Positions 10,891-23,100 of a DNA stretch of 64,000 nucleotides are shown piece after piece. The DNA is from Margaritispora aquatica (Eukaryota; Ascomycota; Leotiomycetes; Helotiales; Discinellaceae), in NCBI GenBank assembly GCA_007644065.1, contig VJWN01000020.1:487874-551873 (forward strand), in the 5' to 3' direction. How positions within the stretch are numbered: position 1 is the stretch's first letter; every line of letters starts with the position of its first letter. The notes below the pieces were generated by a model. The model did not search any database. It saw nothing but the letters and a program-made list of their open reading frames with translations, and was not told the DNA's origin. The position numbers and the translations under genes were made by a program.

Positions 10891-12175
10891 TTAAGCTTCA
10901 CCAGGCCAAACATCATCAGCAATCGCCCTGACCAAAGCCAATTTATTCTTCATGTCCTCCCACCCCAAGAGATTTCCCTCCTCGTGACTAGCAAATCCGC
11001 ACTGAGGACTAACACCCATTCTCTTCAGCGCTTCTTCCCTCGTCTGACCTGCACCTTTTGCAATCACATCAGCTGCTGCAAATAATCTTTCCTTCATCTT
11101 CTCCTTGTCCTCTAGCTCGGGGAACTTGGAAGTGATGACTCCCAAGATGACGTTCTTGTGGGCTGGGAGATGGAGAAGTGGCTCGAAACCTCCGGCGCGG
11201 GGAGTGTCGTATTCGAGGTAATATGTTTGCACGTTCAGATCTTGGAAGAGCTTGGTGGCGATGCGGTCATAACCTCCTTCGGAGAAGTGGCGGGATCCCA
11301 TGAAATTGCCTAATTTGTGTCAATTAAAATTCTTGCGAAGTGTGCTGACTGACCTCTGCAAATGTGAAGTCCGAAATGCATCTTGTCTTTGTGGTTTTCG
11401 ATACTGTCGTTATATGACTTGATATAAGCATCCAAAAGCTCATCAGGTGTTTTGTCATTAGATTTGTCTTCTGCCCATCCCTTCAACATCTTTTCAGAAC
11501 AGAAGTCTAGCTAGACTATTAGCAAGGAATCGAAATTTTGAAATCAAAAACCTCACAGGCGAAATTCGGATCATCAAACTGAACATTCCTGACACCTGCA
11601 GCATACAGAATATCCAGCTCAGTCCTGACAGCCATCGCAATATCCCAGAAATACTCATCATCACTAGCATACACCTCTTTCGGGAACGCCTGACCGCTCT
11701 TATAACGGAGATGATACCAAGGAGGAGCAATCATCGTGACCTTGATCTCACCCCATTTCTCTTCCGGGACCAGAGTCTTGAGATACTCAAACTGGTCGAT
11801 CAAGGTACTCTTCCCCTTATGGCGAATCTTTCCCGTACAAACACAAGACTGGCCTGGCTTATGGCCCTTCTCGATGAACCCAGCAATATCCGGAACGTAA
11901 GGACGAAAGATGTCCATTGAAGGATTGCGAATCTCCGTCATGCCCTCCAGCTCCTCGAAGAAAGTGCCCCAGAAAACCGAGCGCCGGTACTCGCCATCAG
12001 TGATGCCGTGGAAGTTCAAGTCGGTCTGGACTTTGACAACGGCTGTGACGGCTTCATTTTCAACGAGCGTTACTTTGTCCTTGGCGAGTTCGTTCTTCTC
12101 GAATGCCGAGTGTGCTTGCAGGAGCTCTTTGGGACGGAGGAGGGAACCAAGGTGTTCGGCTCTGAATGGAGCCAT
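10891..12175 (-). CDS. Cobalamin-independent methionine synthase-like protein (MetE C-terminal family)
   Basis: Three exons, 12175-11557, 11506-11354 and 11309-10891 (introns of 50 and 44 nt), give 396 residues. The protein is a stand-alone version of the MetE catalytic barrel: half the length of full methionine synthase and lacking its N-terminal domain. The zinc ligands are all present: His254-x-Cys256 (His-Ile-Cys-Arg-Gly), Glu290 (Tyr-Leu-Glu-Tyr-Asp) and Cys361 (Ser-Pro-Gln-Cys-Gly-Phe). The Gln-Phe-Asp-Asp-Pro strand seen in this barrel is also present. The family moves methyl groups onto thiols such as homocysteine; what this short fungal form methylates is not known to me. The ATG at 12175 opens with the Arg-Ala-Glu-His-Leu-Gly-Ser-Leu block expected at the first barrel strand. 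No targeting signal is seen, so a cytosolic place is likely. Confidence 0.88.
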
Positions 12176-12845
12176 TGTGAATTGAGTTTGATGGAATGAG
12201 GAGAGAGGAACTTTCTTCTCCTCTATAAAAGTTCAAGTAATGAATGATCCCCGCTTTTGAAAATTACCCCACCTTATTAACTTGAATCTGCACCGGCAGT
12301 TGCTTCATCTCGTTCGAGTCATGTTTTGAGAAGCTGTTAGATCTCTACCGCGACTGAGCTGTTTTCTTTCTTGGACGATTACCTGGCGAAGCGATGAGCT
12401 CTGACTGAGGTGGGCTAGAAATAAGGTGTCGACATTGCATAGAGTTTAGATCACGTGCAAAATAGTTCGCTTGCATCCGACAGGTATGCGCCTTTTGGAG
12501 GGTGAGCCCACAAGAGTAAGATATGCGTTGCATAATGGTCAAATGAATCGAGGATATCTTTCACTAGGCTATAGCACTTGCAATTTTCTTAAGGTGAAAC
12601 CAAGACTAAATGGTGATCATGTTCAAGCACGTGATTATGAGGGTTTCCTGATAATCAAACACTCTAACTAATCTGACAAGGATTTTATGGGTTTAACATA
12701 TTTATAAGGATAATTATGTTCTTGATTCTAAGCTTCGAATCCTACTCAGTTCAGATACTTGCTTTGCTATTTTGTTGAAGAAGACCCGACTTACTTACCA
12801 GTCGAAATACAAAAATATAGTACTGAACTTTTAACATATAGGCCC
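12176..12845. other. Intergenic region
   Basis: Upstream region of the methionine-synthase-like gene and 3' flank of the transporter gene. AT content rises towards 12850. No gene-like frame or repeat was seen. Confidence 0.35.
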
Positions 12846-15096
12846 TCACAATGACTCCTCGTCATCTTGCCTCTCCTCATGCTCCCTTTGTGCCTCCTTA
12901 TGTGCCAAATCCCTATTATGTAACTCACGCATAACCAACACGGTCACCACAGCCGCTGCCCCAAAGCCAGCAGTAATATAGTTACCGACGACGATGTACG
13001 GCTGCTTGTTTGCGGGGAAAGTGAAGATGGGCACCCAGGCAGTGAAGATGTACGCGAATGCGTTCATCTGTGAGGTATTAGCGATGCAGGAGTTTGGGGG
13101 TTGGATGTGGAGAGAGTGAGAGGAAGAGGGGAGGAAAGGGGAGGACCCACCAAAGCGGAGATATAAGCTCGCTTCTCGGGATCATGGCGATTCACCTCGT
13201 TTACCCACGTCCATGTGATTCCCGCTGCTGTTCCGCCCAGTGCCGTGAGATCTGTAAAAGTAAGATAGTTAGTTATCTTCAAAATTTACGACTCCACTTA
13301 GTTCATGGCTCAGGGAGAGACGTACAATAAAGCGTCCACCTTGTCGCGATATTCACGGGATGTACCGGCGTCGCCGCAAGCGCAATAGGGAAGATGATCG
13401 CCATCGTGCTCGCGAAGAGCATGCCTGGCCAACGTGCGGAGCCGGGCAGACTGTCGGAGATCCAGGAGTTGAGCAGGATGGTCACGATTGTGAGCACGTT
13501 AATCTGTTTTTGTGGGTTAGGTTGGTTCTGTTCAGAAGGAACGAGGAGAGGTACGCACGCCAAGCGGGATGATGTTGATGTCTGCGACTGAGAAGCGAGC
13601 CGGTTGACCTTTGACGTTATAGCTTTTCACCCAGAAGATCACTGTTCTCGTTAGCTTTGATTCGTTGCATATATTTGTACTCGAATTAATGAGCGAAAAA
13701 GGGGGCGGCTCGCTTACTAGATCCTCCGGACTGGCCGAACTGAGCTAGAAAGGCGAAGAATAGGGGAACTGATTGATTGGTCAGTTATTAGTTCATAACT
13801 TAGAGGATGAATGATCTGAGAGCGACGTACAGAGGTAAACATGCCAAGTTGTATGCCACCGTCTTATATCCTTCCACTTAAACAAGCCCGTGAGAGGTTT
13901 GACTTCAGTGGGCATTCTGGCACGCGCGAGGTCAACTTCTTTTTGAGTAAAGATCCTATTAGGGACCAGTTAGTCCCGGTGTACTATCATAGACAATGTC
14001 TAGAGATAGGAACTCACCAATTAGCCTTCGCTCTACTAGGGAGCTGCGGCATCGCGATCGCAGTCCAAATAGCGCATGGTAGAGAGACGCAACCACAGAT
14101 ACTATGATAGGATTTTCAGTCTCGCGCTCTCTACTTCGGTATACAGTAGCGAGTGAGTCTTACATGTACATCCAGCGCCACCCCGCTCGACCCAACACGC
14201 CATCCAGACCGGCAAACACAGCAGCCATCAGGAAACCAGAGAACAGTGGCCCCACGGACGTGAAGACTTGGATGATAGTATTGCGGCGCGCGAGCTCGTG
14301 GGGTTTGTAGTAGCTCGAGCAGACGTACATCACTGCTGGGAAGTGGCCTGCTTCGAAGAGCCCTACGCTGGAGGTGCGTTAGCGTATAGGTATTTGTAGA
14401 TTGGGGGAGGTTTTTTGGGGGGTGCACAAGAATCGGAAAATGTAGAGCTGTTGCACGTCCTTGACGCCTGCGGTGGCAAACGTGAAGACTGTCCATGCGA
14501 GTTCGAGGAAGGCTATGTATAGAGGAACGTTGACCTAGGAGCTTCGTTAGCCTGTTGGTTCTTCGTATCGAGATCAATCTCCTCGCTTACACGGGTGAGT
14601 AGTAGATTTGAAGGAATCTGCCCAAATACGTATGCGGCGCTCCAAATGGCGTTTGCATAGTTGAGCTCTTTTCCGTAAAGTGAGAGGTCCTCTTTCATGC
14701 CGCTATCTGATCGGTGTTTTAGCGAAGTGAACAATGCAATTATTAGAAGGGGTTTTCTTGGGTGACGCACTGAATGCATTGGTGATGTTGACTTGATCGA
14801 GATAGCGACACATGACACCCAGTGCTGAGGCTGAGATAAGCGTCAAGTCGAGCTTGGTGAGGAAGCGAGCTTCTTCCTTTGGGACGTCGAGCGCTGTGAT
14901 AGTCAGTGATTGGATGTATTTTTGTGTAGTTGCATGCATAAGGCAGCTTACTGGACCAAAAGAATGACTTCCATGTCTTCTCGGACTCTCTGTATACTTG
15001 CCTCTCTAGTTCCGGATCCGAGTTGCTCAGGACTGTGCTCTTGCTTTCATTGATGACGAAATCGTCCTTGAGACTCTTCTCTCGATACTGCGACAT
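12846..15096 (-). CDS. MFS permease, anion:cation symporter family
   Basis: Twelve exons on the minus strand: 15096-14952, 14893-14771, 14706-14591, 14534-14428, 14367-14164, 14101-14018, 13955-13831, 13768-13718, 13641-13559, 13503-13326, 13251-13151 and 13067-12846. All joins keep phase and use GT-AG introns of 45-83 nt; the product is 512 residues. A charged cytosolic N-terminus of about 65 residues is followed by twelve predicted membrane segments. The motif Lys-Leu-Asp-Leu near the first segment and Tyr-Leu-Asp-Gln-Val-Asn-Ile-Thr-Asn-Ala after it are typical of the fungal allantoate/nicotinate/pantothenate permease group. The block Gly-Leu-Phe-Glu-Ala-Gly-His-Phe-Pro after segment 4 supports this. 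The C-terminus is an Arg/Glu-rich cytosolic tail. Family is clear; the vitamin or organic anion carried is not readable. Confidence 0.9.
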
Positions 15097-15203
15097 CTTT
15101 GGCGACGTTGAAAGTTGTGTTGATGGTAACACTTTCGTTTCCCATCAGCATGTTTAAGTAGTCTCATCGCAAATTGCGGTATCTGCTCCCGTCCTCTCTG
15201 GTA

Positions 15204-15401
15204 TCAACAAGCCGGCACGGAATTTGTGTCGTCTTTAGCGGACCGCATGATGAAATCGAAAACTCCAGTTTCGATAAGATCTTTCGCACTATAAACATCC
15301 ATATCTTTTCCTGCTAGTGGGTCACTAATTGCCAAGAGATAGTGTATTGGTAAGAATTGAGATCCGTCGTTGTTCTGCTTCAGACGAGCCAAGTCGGACA
15401 T
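15204..15401 (-). CDS. Small open frame, possible gene remnant
   Basis: A 65-codon frame opening with ATG and reading as ordinary soluble protein (Leu-Leu-Ala-Ile-Ser-Asp-Pro-Leu-Ala-Gly near its middle). A CACTAG just before the ATG could be a splice acceptor, so an upstream exon is possible. I do not recognise it. It lies between the permease and amidase genes, where no other gene is visible. Confidence 0.25.
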   Translation of the reverse strand: MSDLARLKQNNDGSQFLPIHYLLAISDPLAGKDMDVYSAKDLIETGVFDFIMRSAKDDTNSVPAC

Positions 15402-16008
15402 CTAGTGATTGTGAGAGGTATTCGCGATATGATGGCGTTATGAGAGCAAAAGAGACACAATTGCGTGCTCCAACAACCTTCAATTGCATCCCACTTCTGC
15501 ATCCGCTTCTAGACGAGCTATAGAGAACTTGATTGCGGATTGCTTTTTTCGTTTTTTTGTTCTAAACGACTTGTTAATTGATAAGTACCGTTCCATCTAT
15601 TGTATGAGAAAGTACGATCTGATAACCGACAAAACTTAGCGGGGATATACGAAATCATTCTATGATTTTGTCGAACTAGATCCTTCACTGAAAACAAAAC
15701 AAAAGAAAACGCCAATCAGTAAGGGCCTATCAGGTTCCTGGACAGCGATAGGAAAGTGATGAAAAGGAGAGTGAGGTTTGTTGCATATCGCACGGCTATT
15801 CGGTTGTCGCATCTACGAACCGCGGTATTTTGAATTTCTCGGAAGATCGAGAGATTGTCAGATTCACCCGACATTGTGTGGAGTCACATGACTTCATAGA
15901 GTTACTAGATTCCATTTAGTCATATCTACATTGAAATTCCTGCGGCAAAATTCAGCTAGTCAATCGTTAAACCTCCGCTCCCATCAGGAATATTTGAGAT
16001 ACTTAATA
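15402..16008. other. Intergenic region
   Basis: Contains the 3' flank of the amidase gene and whatever precedes the small frame at 15401. Short scattered frames only; no repeats. Confidence 0.35.
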
Positions 16009-17899
16009 TCACACATTATTAACCGGTATATTCCTCGCCCTATACTCCAGCCACTTCGGCAACGTCCTTTGCAAGTGCGTTTCGCTCTTAAACTGCAAAT
16101 TTTCAATCGCACTCGCATACTTCACTAATGTACTCTCGCTCCACGCCGTCCCCATCAAGGCCAGCCCAAACGGCATACCTGTCTCGTTGCTCGTCCCCGC
16201 CGGGAGCGTAATCATTGGATACCCGGCTTGAGCGGCAATCTGATACGTCTGTCCCACATCCGGCGGGACGAGAAGAGCAGTAAGTTGACTTCCATTATTA
16301 TACAATGCTGCGTCAATCCCTTCTTCGCGGGTTGTGCGGTGGCAGAAGGCGAGGGCAGACCAGTATTCGTCGTCCATGACCCCACGCGTTAAGAGAGAGG
16401 CGTTAAACCCATCTTGGCCTGATTGAAACGCTGGAACAACGCCTGGGAGACCACCTTCTGAGCCAACGTTATCGATGTTGTATTGGAAGATGTCGTCGAG
16501 AGAGCGAACGTCGGTATTGTTGAGCTCGGAGAGGTACTTCGCTATGTCGTTGTAGAAATCAACTTTGATGTATGTGTACTCGGACTCATTAGGGTAGCCA
16601 CGTGCGGTGCCGTAATCCCAGTTCCAGCCCGTCGGACTGATGATAGTTTGCCAATGTGGTAACTCTGTGTTATTGATGATTGTTGCACCAGCTGATTCGA
16701 TGAGTGAGATTAGCGAGAGAAGATCTGCTTGTTGGCCAGGAGGAGCATATTGCCAAAATGATTTCCATGGTAGGCCGAAGGTAGCACCTCTCAACGCGCT
16801 GCTGTTTGCGAGGAATTGTGAATAGCCTCCAGATGGAGCTTGTTGAATGAGCGTGTAGTTGTCTCGTGGATCTGGGCCATAAATGGCATCGAGACAATAG
16901 GTTGCATCCCGAACTGTTCTCGCAAGACAGCCGACGCTGTCTTGGTTGTGTGACTCGGGAATCACACTTTGTATTGTCAGCCAAATATTTTGGATGAAAT
17001 ATTTCACTTACCCATCACGGGATGTCAATCCTACAGTAGGCTTGATTCCGACCAAGGCGTTTCTCTCCGCAGGATTGATAACGCTACCGTCCGTCTCCGT
17101 ACCCAATGCAAAAGTCACCAGGTTCGCGCCCACAGCAGCTGCACTACCAGAACTAGATCCACCTGGATTCGTCGTCAAATTGTATGGTGATCTGCATTGA
17201 CCTCCTCGAGGAGAGTAGCCTTCCGAATAGTAGTTTGATCTCATGTCTGCCCATTCACTTAGTGTTGCATGGCCCATCAAGATAGCGCCAGATTCTCTCA
17301 GTCGCTTCACAACATGCGCATCTCGTGGAATGACAGAGCCGAGTAGCATAAATGATCCGGCGGTCGTTTCCATCTTGTCTTTGGTTCCAATGTTATCTTT
17401 CACAAGGAATGGTATTCCATGCAGAGGCCCTCTGATATGTCCTTGAGCACGTTCCGCATCAAGCCCAGCTGCGATTTCAACGAGATCAGGGTTGATTTCC
17501 ATAACCGATCTAGAAATGTCAATTAAATCCCATAAATTAGATGTGCACATGCCTGATATATTCATCTGTTTGCCAGACTCGTTGCAAGTAGCATGTCACA
17601 ATCTGTACAGACGTCAACTTGCCACCCGAAAGAGCATCTTGAAGCTGATCGATAGTAGCCTCTTCCAACGTAAAACCATAACATGAAGGCATAGGAAATT
17701 GCCCGCTATTTGCATTGATTCCCGTTTGAAGGATTGGAAAATAGAACGGGTACGGATTCTCCAAAGTTTGATTCTCTATCAACTGCGTGGCATTATACAT
17801 CCCATTGCCATTGCCATTGCCATCGCCATGTTCATGAGCACAAGTAGTACTCAAGTAGCTGAGTAGTATTCCAAGCGGAACGAGCGAATGTAGCATCAT
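16009..17899 (-). CDS. Secreted amidase (amidase signature family)
   Basis: Three exons, 17899-17553, 17509-17012 and 16966-16009, give 600 residues. The amidase signature fold hydrolyses C-N bonds in amides with a Ser-cisSer-Lys triad. Here Lys153 (Phe-Leu-Val-Lys-Asp-Asn), cis-Ser234 in Gly-Gly-Ser-Ser-Ser-Gly-Ser and nucleophile Ser258 in Glu-Thr-Asp-Gly-Ser are all present. The start at 17899 gives a short hydrophobic signal peptide ending in Thr-Thr-Cys-Ala; an upstream in-frame ATG (18007) would add a longer hydrophobic stretch. Residues of about 27-35 are a Gly/Asn repeat (Asn-Gly-Asn-Gly-Asn-Gly). Many N-glycosylation sequons support secretion. The first intron (17552-17510, 43 nt) has a GC donor: only that choice joins Glu-Tyr-Ile-Arg to Ser-Val-Met-Glu-Ile-Asn-Pro in phase. 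Substrate is unknown. Confidence 0.9.
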
Positions 17900-18741
17900 T
17901 TCGAGAGTCCAGGACAAAGAACGTAGCAGGAGAGAGGGGAGAGAAAAGAATTGTGAAATTGCGAGGAAAACGAGAAATCCAAAAAGCGGGATCACCCCAT
18001 TCTCCATGGCTAAGCCCAAGATCTACCTCGCAGTAGAGCGATGTTGGCAGGATAGCTAGTGCTAGCATCTTACCTTTAACAGTGCGAATCGACAGCTATC
18101 TATTGCAAGCTTCATGGCTACCTTTCGCCTTGGGTACTATAAAAGAACTCCTCTTATTGGGAGGCGTGAGGCGTGAGAGGGAAAACAAAATGGTGAGCAG
18201 AAACAATTCATGTGCTTTTGATCCGGCCTGAATCAAACATCTCCATACATGTAGGCTGGAGGCTGTATGTAGCCATCCATATTGGGGGGCTCCCCAAGAC
18301 ATAGGGTGACAGCGAGTGAACACTGAGTGAACACTGAGTGAGATAGATGGCTTGTCCTGTTGAATGCGGGTGAATATATAAGAAGTGAAGATATACTATT
18401 TGGACATGAGTGGTTGACAGACGTTGGATCACATATTGTGATAGATTTGCACCAAGTGACAGATCGATCTCGTACAACTGGATTTTGTTTCAAACATTGA
18501 ACTTCCCGTCTATTGTTTGATGCACGCACCCGATGACCTCACACCCCATACCTCATGCCCAGCACCCAGCACCCAGCTCCGAGTTCAGGTCCGTGTCAGC
18601 AATATCAAGAATTTCTAGGTTGCCTACCCACCAAGATTGTTCCGAGCCATACGGGAGGACAGAACACGAAAGGTCTAGATATTATATATCTGCCTCGATT
18701 CAACCACAATTGATATCAGAAACCCCACCTATTGAGCCAAG
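17900..18741. other. Divergent promoter region
   Basis: Lies between the amidase gene (minus) and the TMEM19-like gene (plus), so it should hold both promoters. A TATATATC-like sequence near 18681 is about 60 bp from the TMEM19-like start. A tandem of GTGAACACTGA lies near 18315-18340. No gene seen. Confidence 0.4.
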
Positions 18742-20000
18742 ATGAAGGCCATTTTTGCTGTTCCGGCCACCGCGGCCTTGGTGTATCGTGCTTGGTCGCA
18801 TAAATCCTTAACACCAGCTGGAATAGTGGCTGCTGGCTTAACAGCTGTCGCACACGCTGTACATCCATGGAGTTTACCATTTATCCTTCTGATCGTGTTC
18901 TTCCTGGCTGGGACGCGAGCGACGAAGGCAAGCGAATTCTGCGGGTTTTTGGACATGATCTAACATGGAGCCATAGGTCAAACATGATATCAAGGCGAAA
19001 CTCACCATATCAGCTTCGGGCAGCTCGGGCGGAGAGGGAGCTAGAACACATGTGCAAGGTCCGCATACACTTCTCACTTATGACAATCTGCTAACATTGC
19101 CCGACAGTATTTGCAAACTCTGGCGTAGCTTCAATCCTGACCCTCCTTCACGCCTACCAACTCCATCAACGTGAACAGGGCCTCCTCGGCGGATCAAAAC
19201 AGTGTTATTCGTGGCCTGGGGACCTCCTCATCGTTGGAATCATAGCCAATTATGCGGCGGTGGCAGCAGATACCTTTAGTTCCGAACTGGGCATATTGTC
19301 AAAGTCCCAGCCACGACTCATCACATCTCTCAACTTTCGAAGGGTACCTCCAGGAACAAATGGTGGTGTTACAGGAAATGGGCTAGCTGCCGGACTTCTG
19401 GGATCTCTCATCATCGTCGCAACTTCTGTGGCCATTCTGCCATTCTGCGGGCCTAAGACTGCCTGGGGTGCGAGGAATCTGGATGGGTGGGGTCTGATGG
19501 CTCGAAATCGATTCGCGTTCGCAATGGCGCTATGGGGAGCTTTGGGGAGCGTACTTGATAGCTTGCTTGGCGGATGGTTTCAGCAAAGTGTTGTTGATAC
19601 AAGAACCGGTCGTGTCGTGGAAGGCGCTGGAGGGAAGAAAGTCCTGATATCCAAGAGTGGACCGAATAGCATGCACTACAAGAAGCGTGCAGAAGTCAAA
19701 GCCAAACTTCTTAGTGGAGAGGGCAAAGATGCTGTACCTATGCAGCAGAATTCCTCAGCTGTGGAGGACGAATTGGATGAGAGAATGGGAGGAGGGGACA
19801 AGTACGATGCGAAGAAGAAATTCCGACAGCCGAGCTTTGGAGATGAGAAGCCAAGTAGAGTGGTTGAGAGTGGCGCATTAGGACTGCTTGACAATAACGA
19901 GGTCAACTTCTTGATGGCCTTGACGATGAGTCTGGGGGCTATGGGCATAGCGAGTTGGTTTTGGGAAGTTCCTTTCAGCAGTATTTTACCAGCATACTGA
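18742..20000 (+). CDS. TMEM19/DUF92 integral membrane protein
   Basis: Three exons, 18742-18927, 18977-19058 and 19108-20000, give 386 residues. The family (DUF92) includes mammalian TMEM19 and plant phytyl-phosphate kinase VTE6; the fungal role is not established. The conserved block Val-Lys-His-Asp-Ile-Lys-Ala-Lys-Leu-Thr, then Gly-Ser-Ser-Gly-Gly-Glu-Gly-Ala-Arg, is split between exons 1 and 2. Further conserved parts are Ala-Asp-Thr-Phe-Ser-Ser-Glu-Leu-Gly, Pro-Arg-Leu-Ile-Thr and Pro-Gly-Thr-Asn-Gly-Gly-Val. At least five hydrophobic spans are visible. A hydrophilic insert of about 80 residues (around 270-350) precedes the last span. The first intron (18928-18976) starts with GC in an AAG-GCAAGC context, a good match to the GC-AG consensus; no GT donor is available nearby. 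Confidence 0.9.
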
Positions 20001-20142
20001 TTGTCATATGAGATACGAGTTATGATTATATTTCAATTACTAAACATTAATTCAGATTCAACTCCATGTCCAAAACTTCAACCTTTCTCCTGTGGTAGTT
20101 CCACCTAACGCCCAATATTCATAAGCAGAAATCTAGCTATGC

Positions 20143-23100
20143 TCATGGAGTAGTTGGCACTGAACTGTTGCCTGGGCTCGAAGACCCTCGCGCACCCGTA
20201 CTGAGCCAAGTTGGATGTACCCGAAAGTGTTGTCTATATCCCGGCTGTCTGGTGTTGACCTGAGTGCTAACACGACTTTGCGCCGACCACTCTATCATGG
20301 CATCTCTCAGTTCCAAATCCCGAACTTTTTCAACATTGTCATATGCATCTTCAAACGACTGCTCGGCCTTCTGATCATTGCCAGCGTACAACTGCACAAC
20401 CGCAAGCCAGAAGTTCGCTCGGGCAGACCAGTCTTCTTCTTTGAGCTCGTGAGCTAGAGCAACAGCGTTCATAGCTGCTGAGAGTGCGAACTCGGTATCG
20501 TCATCAGTCTTGCCATAGTGGGCGCGATTCTGTACCATGTCACTGAGCGCCAGCTCGACTCTCGTTAGCGCGAAGAGGATGGGCCCGCCTGAATTTGGAG
20601 CAGACGCTGGTTCAACTGCTGCAGTCAGCTTTTGTGGACGAAAGGAATCACAAACAAACTTACTAGGCTCAGGTTCACTCTGATCTGGGTGACCTCTTTT
20701 CCAGGCCGCCAGCTCATCTTGCAATTCCTCATATTTCTCTCGCAACTTTATGATCGTCTTCTGCTCTTCTGACTCCGACTTCTTCTTCATTCGATCAATC
20801 TTCGCCAACTGGTTCTCCGCAATGGCCAGTTCATCCTCCATCTTCTTTAAAGTCACTTTCCATTTCTTCCTATGCTCCACATGCTTCGCTTTCAAATCCG
20901 CAATCTGTTTCTTACACTTTGCTACATCAGCCTCATTCTTCTTAACTTGCTTCCTATAATCCTTAACCAGCCTGTTACAAGCATCAAGCTGGTCTTTATC
21001 GGTTTGCTGCAACGGGTTGCCAGTCTTCTTGCTAGCCAAGTATTTTATTCGCAAGTCTGTATAATTCTCCTTCAACTCGTTGTGCTTTTTCCGCCTGTCA
21101 GCGAGATCTTGTATCACTCTGTGAACCTCATCTTGCAGTTTCCGCCGATCCGCATCAGCAGCAGTGGCATTCTGCCTCTCAGCATTCCGCTCACGAGTTA
21201 GTCGCTGAACATCAGCATCGTATGCATCGAGCTGTTTCTCTAAATCATCGACTTTCTTCTGGTCCTCTCCCTCTGTTGACTTGCCCAGTGTCCTCTTGAA
21301 CTTCCTGAGCTCATCTCTCGCATTATCGCGGGCCTTCTCAAGGTTCTTTATTTTGTCCTTCACGTTGTCGTAATCGTCCTTATGATCTCTCGCCGCGTCC
21401 TCGAGATCATCAATCTTCACTTCCAGTGACACGATTTTGGCTCTCTCTGCTGAGCAGTCGGGAGCTTGATTAACGGCAGTGGCCAATATCTTTGCATCAT
21501 CCAGCTTCTGCTTGAGATCGTTGATCTTATCCTTCAGATTACTGACTTCCTGCTCCAACTCGGCAATCTTCGCTTTGTCCGCCTTGCCTTCTCCGGCCGC
21601 TTTCACCATGCCCTCCGCATCCTTTAGTTTCTTCTTCAAATCCACAATCTCAGCCTTCGCCTTGTCAAGCTGCTCCAGCGCCGTCTTCACCCCCAGCTTC
21701 ATTAAGTTAGCAAGCTGATCGTCCGTCTCGACGGACAGCCGCAGCGTCTCGCGAGCAGACACTAACACGAGATCGCTTACCGTCATGCCCTTTCCAAAAT
21801 CGGGGTCACCAATACTGCCGCCGTCGCTGGTTGAGCGCGCAATCCGTTCCGATATGCTTGCATCCTCGGGTAACACTGTTCTGCTGACCTGCGCGTCACT
21901 GCCGAATTGAGCTACATATCTAGCGAGTGCATCTTTGAGGGCTCGCTTCTCATCTTTACAGGAGAATGAGGTGCATGGATCATTTGGGTTTGCTTTTGAG
22001 GTTGGTTTTACATTGGAGACAGGGGTAGGTGGTAAGCTTGAAAGCGGTGGTCTAGTAGGGGGTGTGGTCGTTTGGAGCCGATAAACTTCATCTCGAAGGT
22101 CTTCGATCTTTGAATTGGCAGCGGCGAGATCAGCTTGACATTGGCCCTCATCTTTTGAAGTGGATGGGTTCTTCTTGAGCTGATTGATTTCATCTTTAAG
22201 GTCCTTGATCACTTTACGGGCAGCTGCGAGGTCGCTGTCGCATTTGGTTTCATTGTCCGTAGCGATCTCTGCCCGATTCTTGGCTGCGTCGTAATTACTC
22301 TCCATGTCCTTCAGCTCGCGCTCGAGTCTCTTGATCTCCTTATTTGCATCGTTGAGATCTTGTTGCGAGGCACCGTCAGAGGTTGCCCTCTTGCTGTTGT
22401 TCTTGTCGGCATCTCTTAGCTCCTGATTCTCTTTCTTCAGCTTGTCATTCTCTGCATTGCAGCTATCGAGCTCTTGCTGCGTCGGGCCCATGGCCGGAAC
22501 GGCACTTGGGACTGAGACGGCATTCTCGGATTCCTTAAGCCTTTGAGCCAGTGCATATTTGATAGCTTCTTCATCTTCCAGCTTTTTCCTCAGGTCAGCG
22601 ATCATCTGATCTCTTTTCTTCAGTGTCATTATATTGTCCTCCAGACACTCCTCTGCCATTTTGAGGTTTCTATCGCAATCCGTCTCGGCATCCTTGTAAC
22701 TCATGTTCACGTCGGCCCCCAGTTGCTGCTTGAAGTTCCTCATTTCCTGTTCGGCGTCCCCGCATTCTTTGATGGCGGCATCTCTCTCGACTCGCATGAT
22801 TTCTGCGTCATTTTCCGCTGTCTTGAGGTCTCGCAGGACTCGTTCCATGTACGTGTTGTTGTCAAAAAGGTCGTCTCTGGCTTGTTGGAGCTCCTCATAA
22901 GCCTTCTTGAGATCCTCCTCGGCCTTTTTGAGCGCCTTTTTCTCCTCCTCGCAACCACTTGCGCTGGGTGTGCCAGTGCTAGAACTATTGCCTTTGGTAG
23001 CAGCCAGATCATTCTTGACGTTTTGAAGCTTGTCCTTCGTCTTTTGAAGCTCGTTCTTGAGTGCCTTTTTCTCGTCCTTAATTGCCTGTTTCTCATCATC

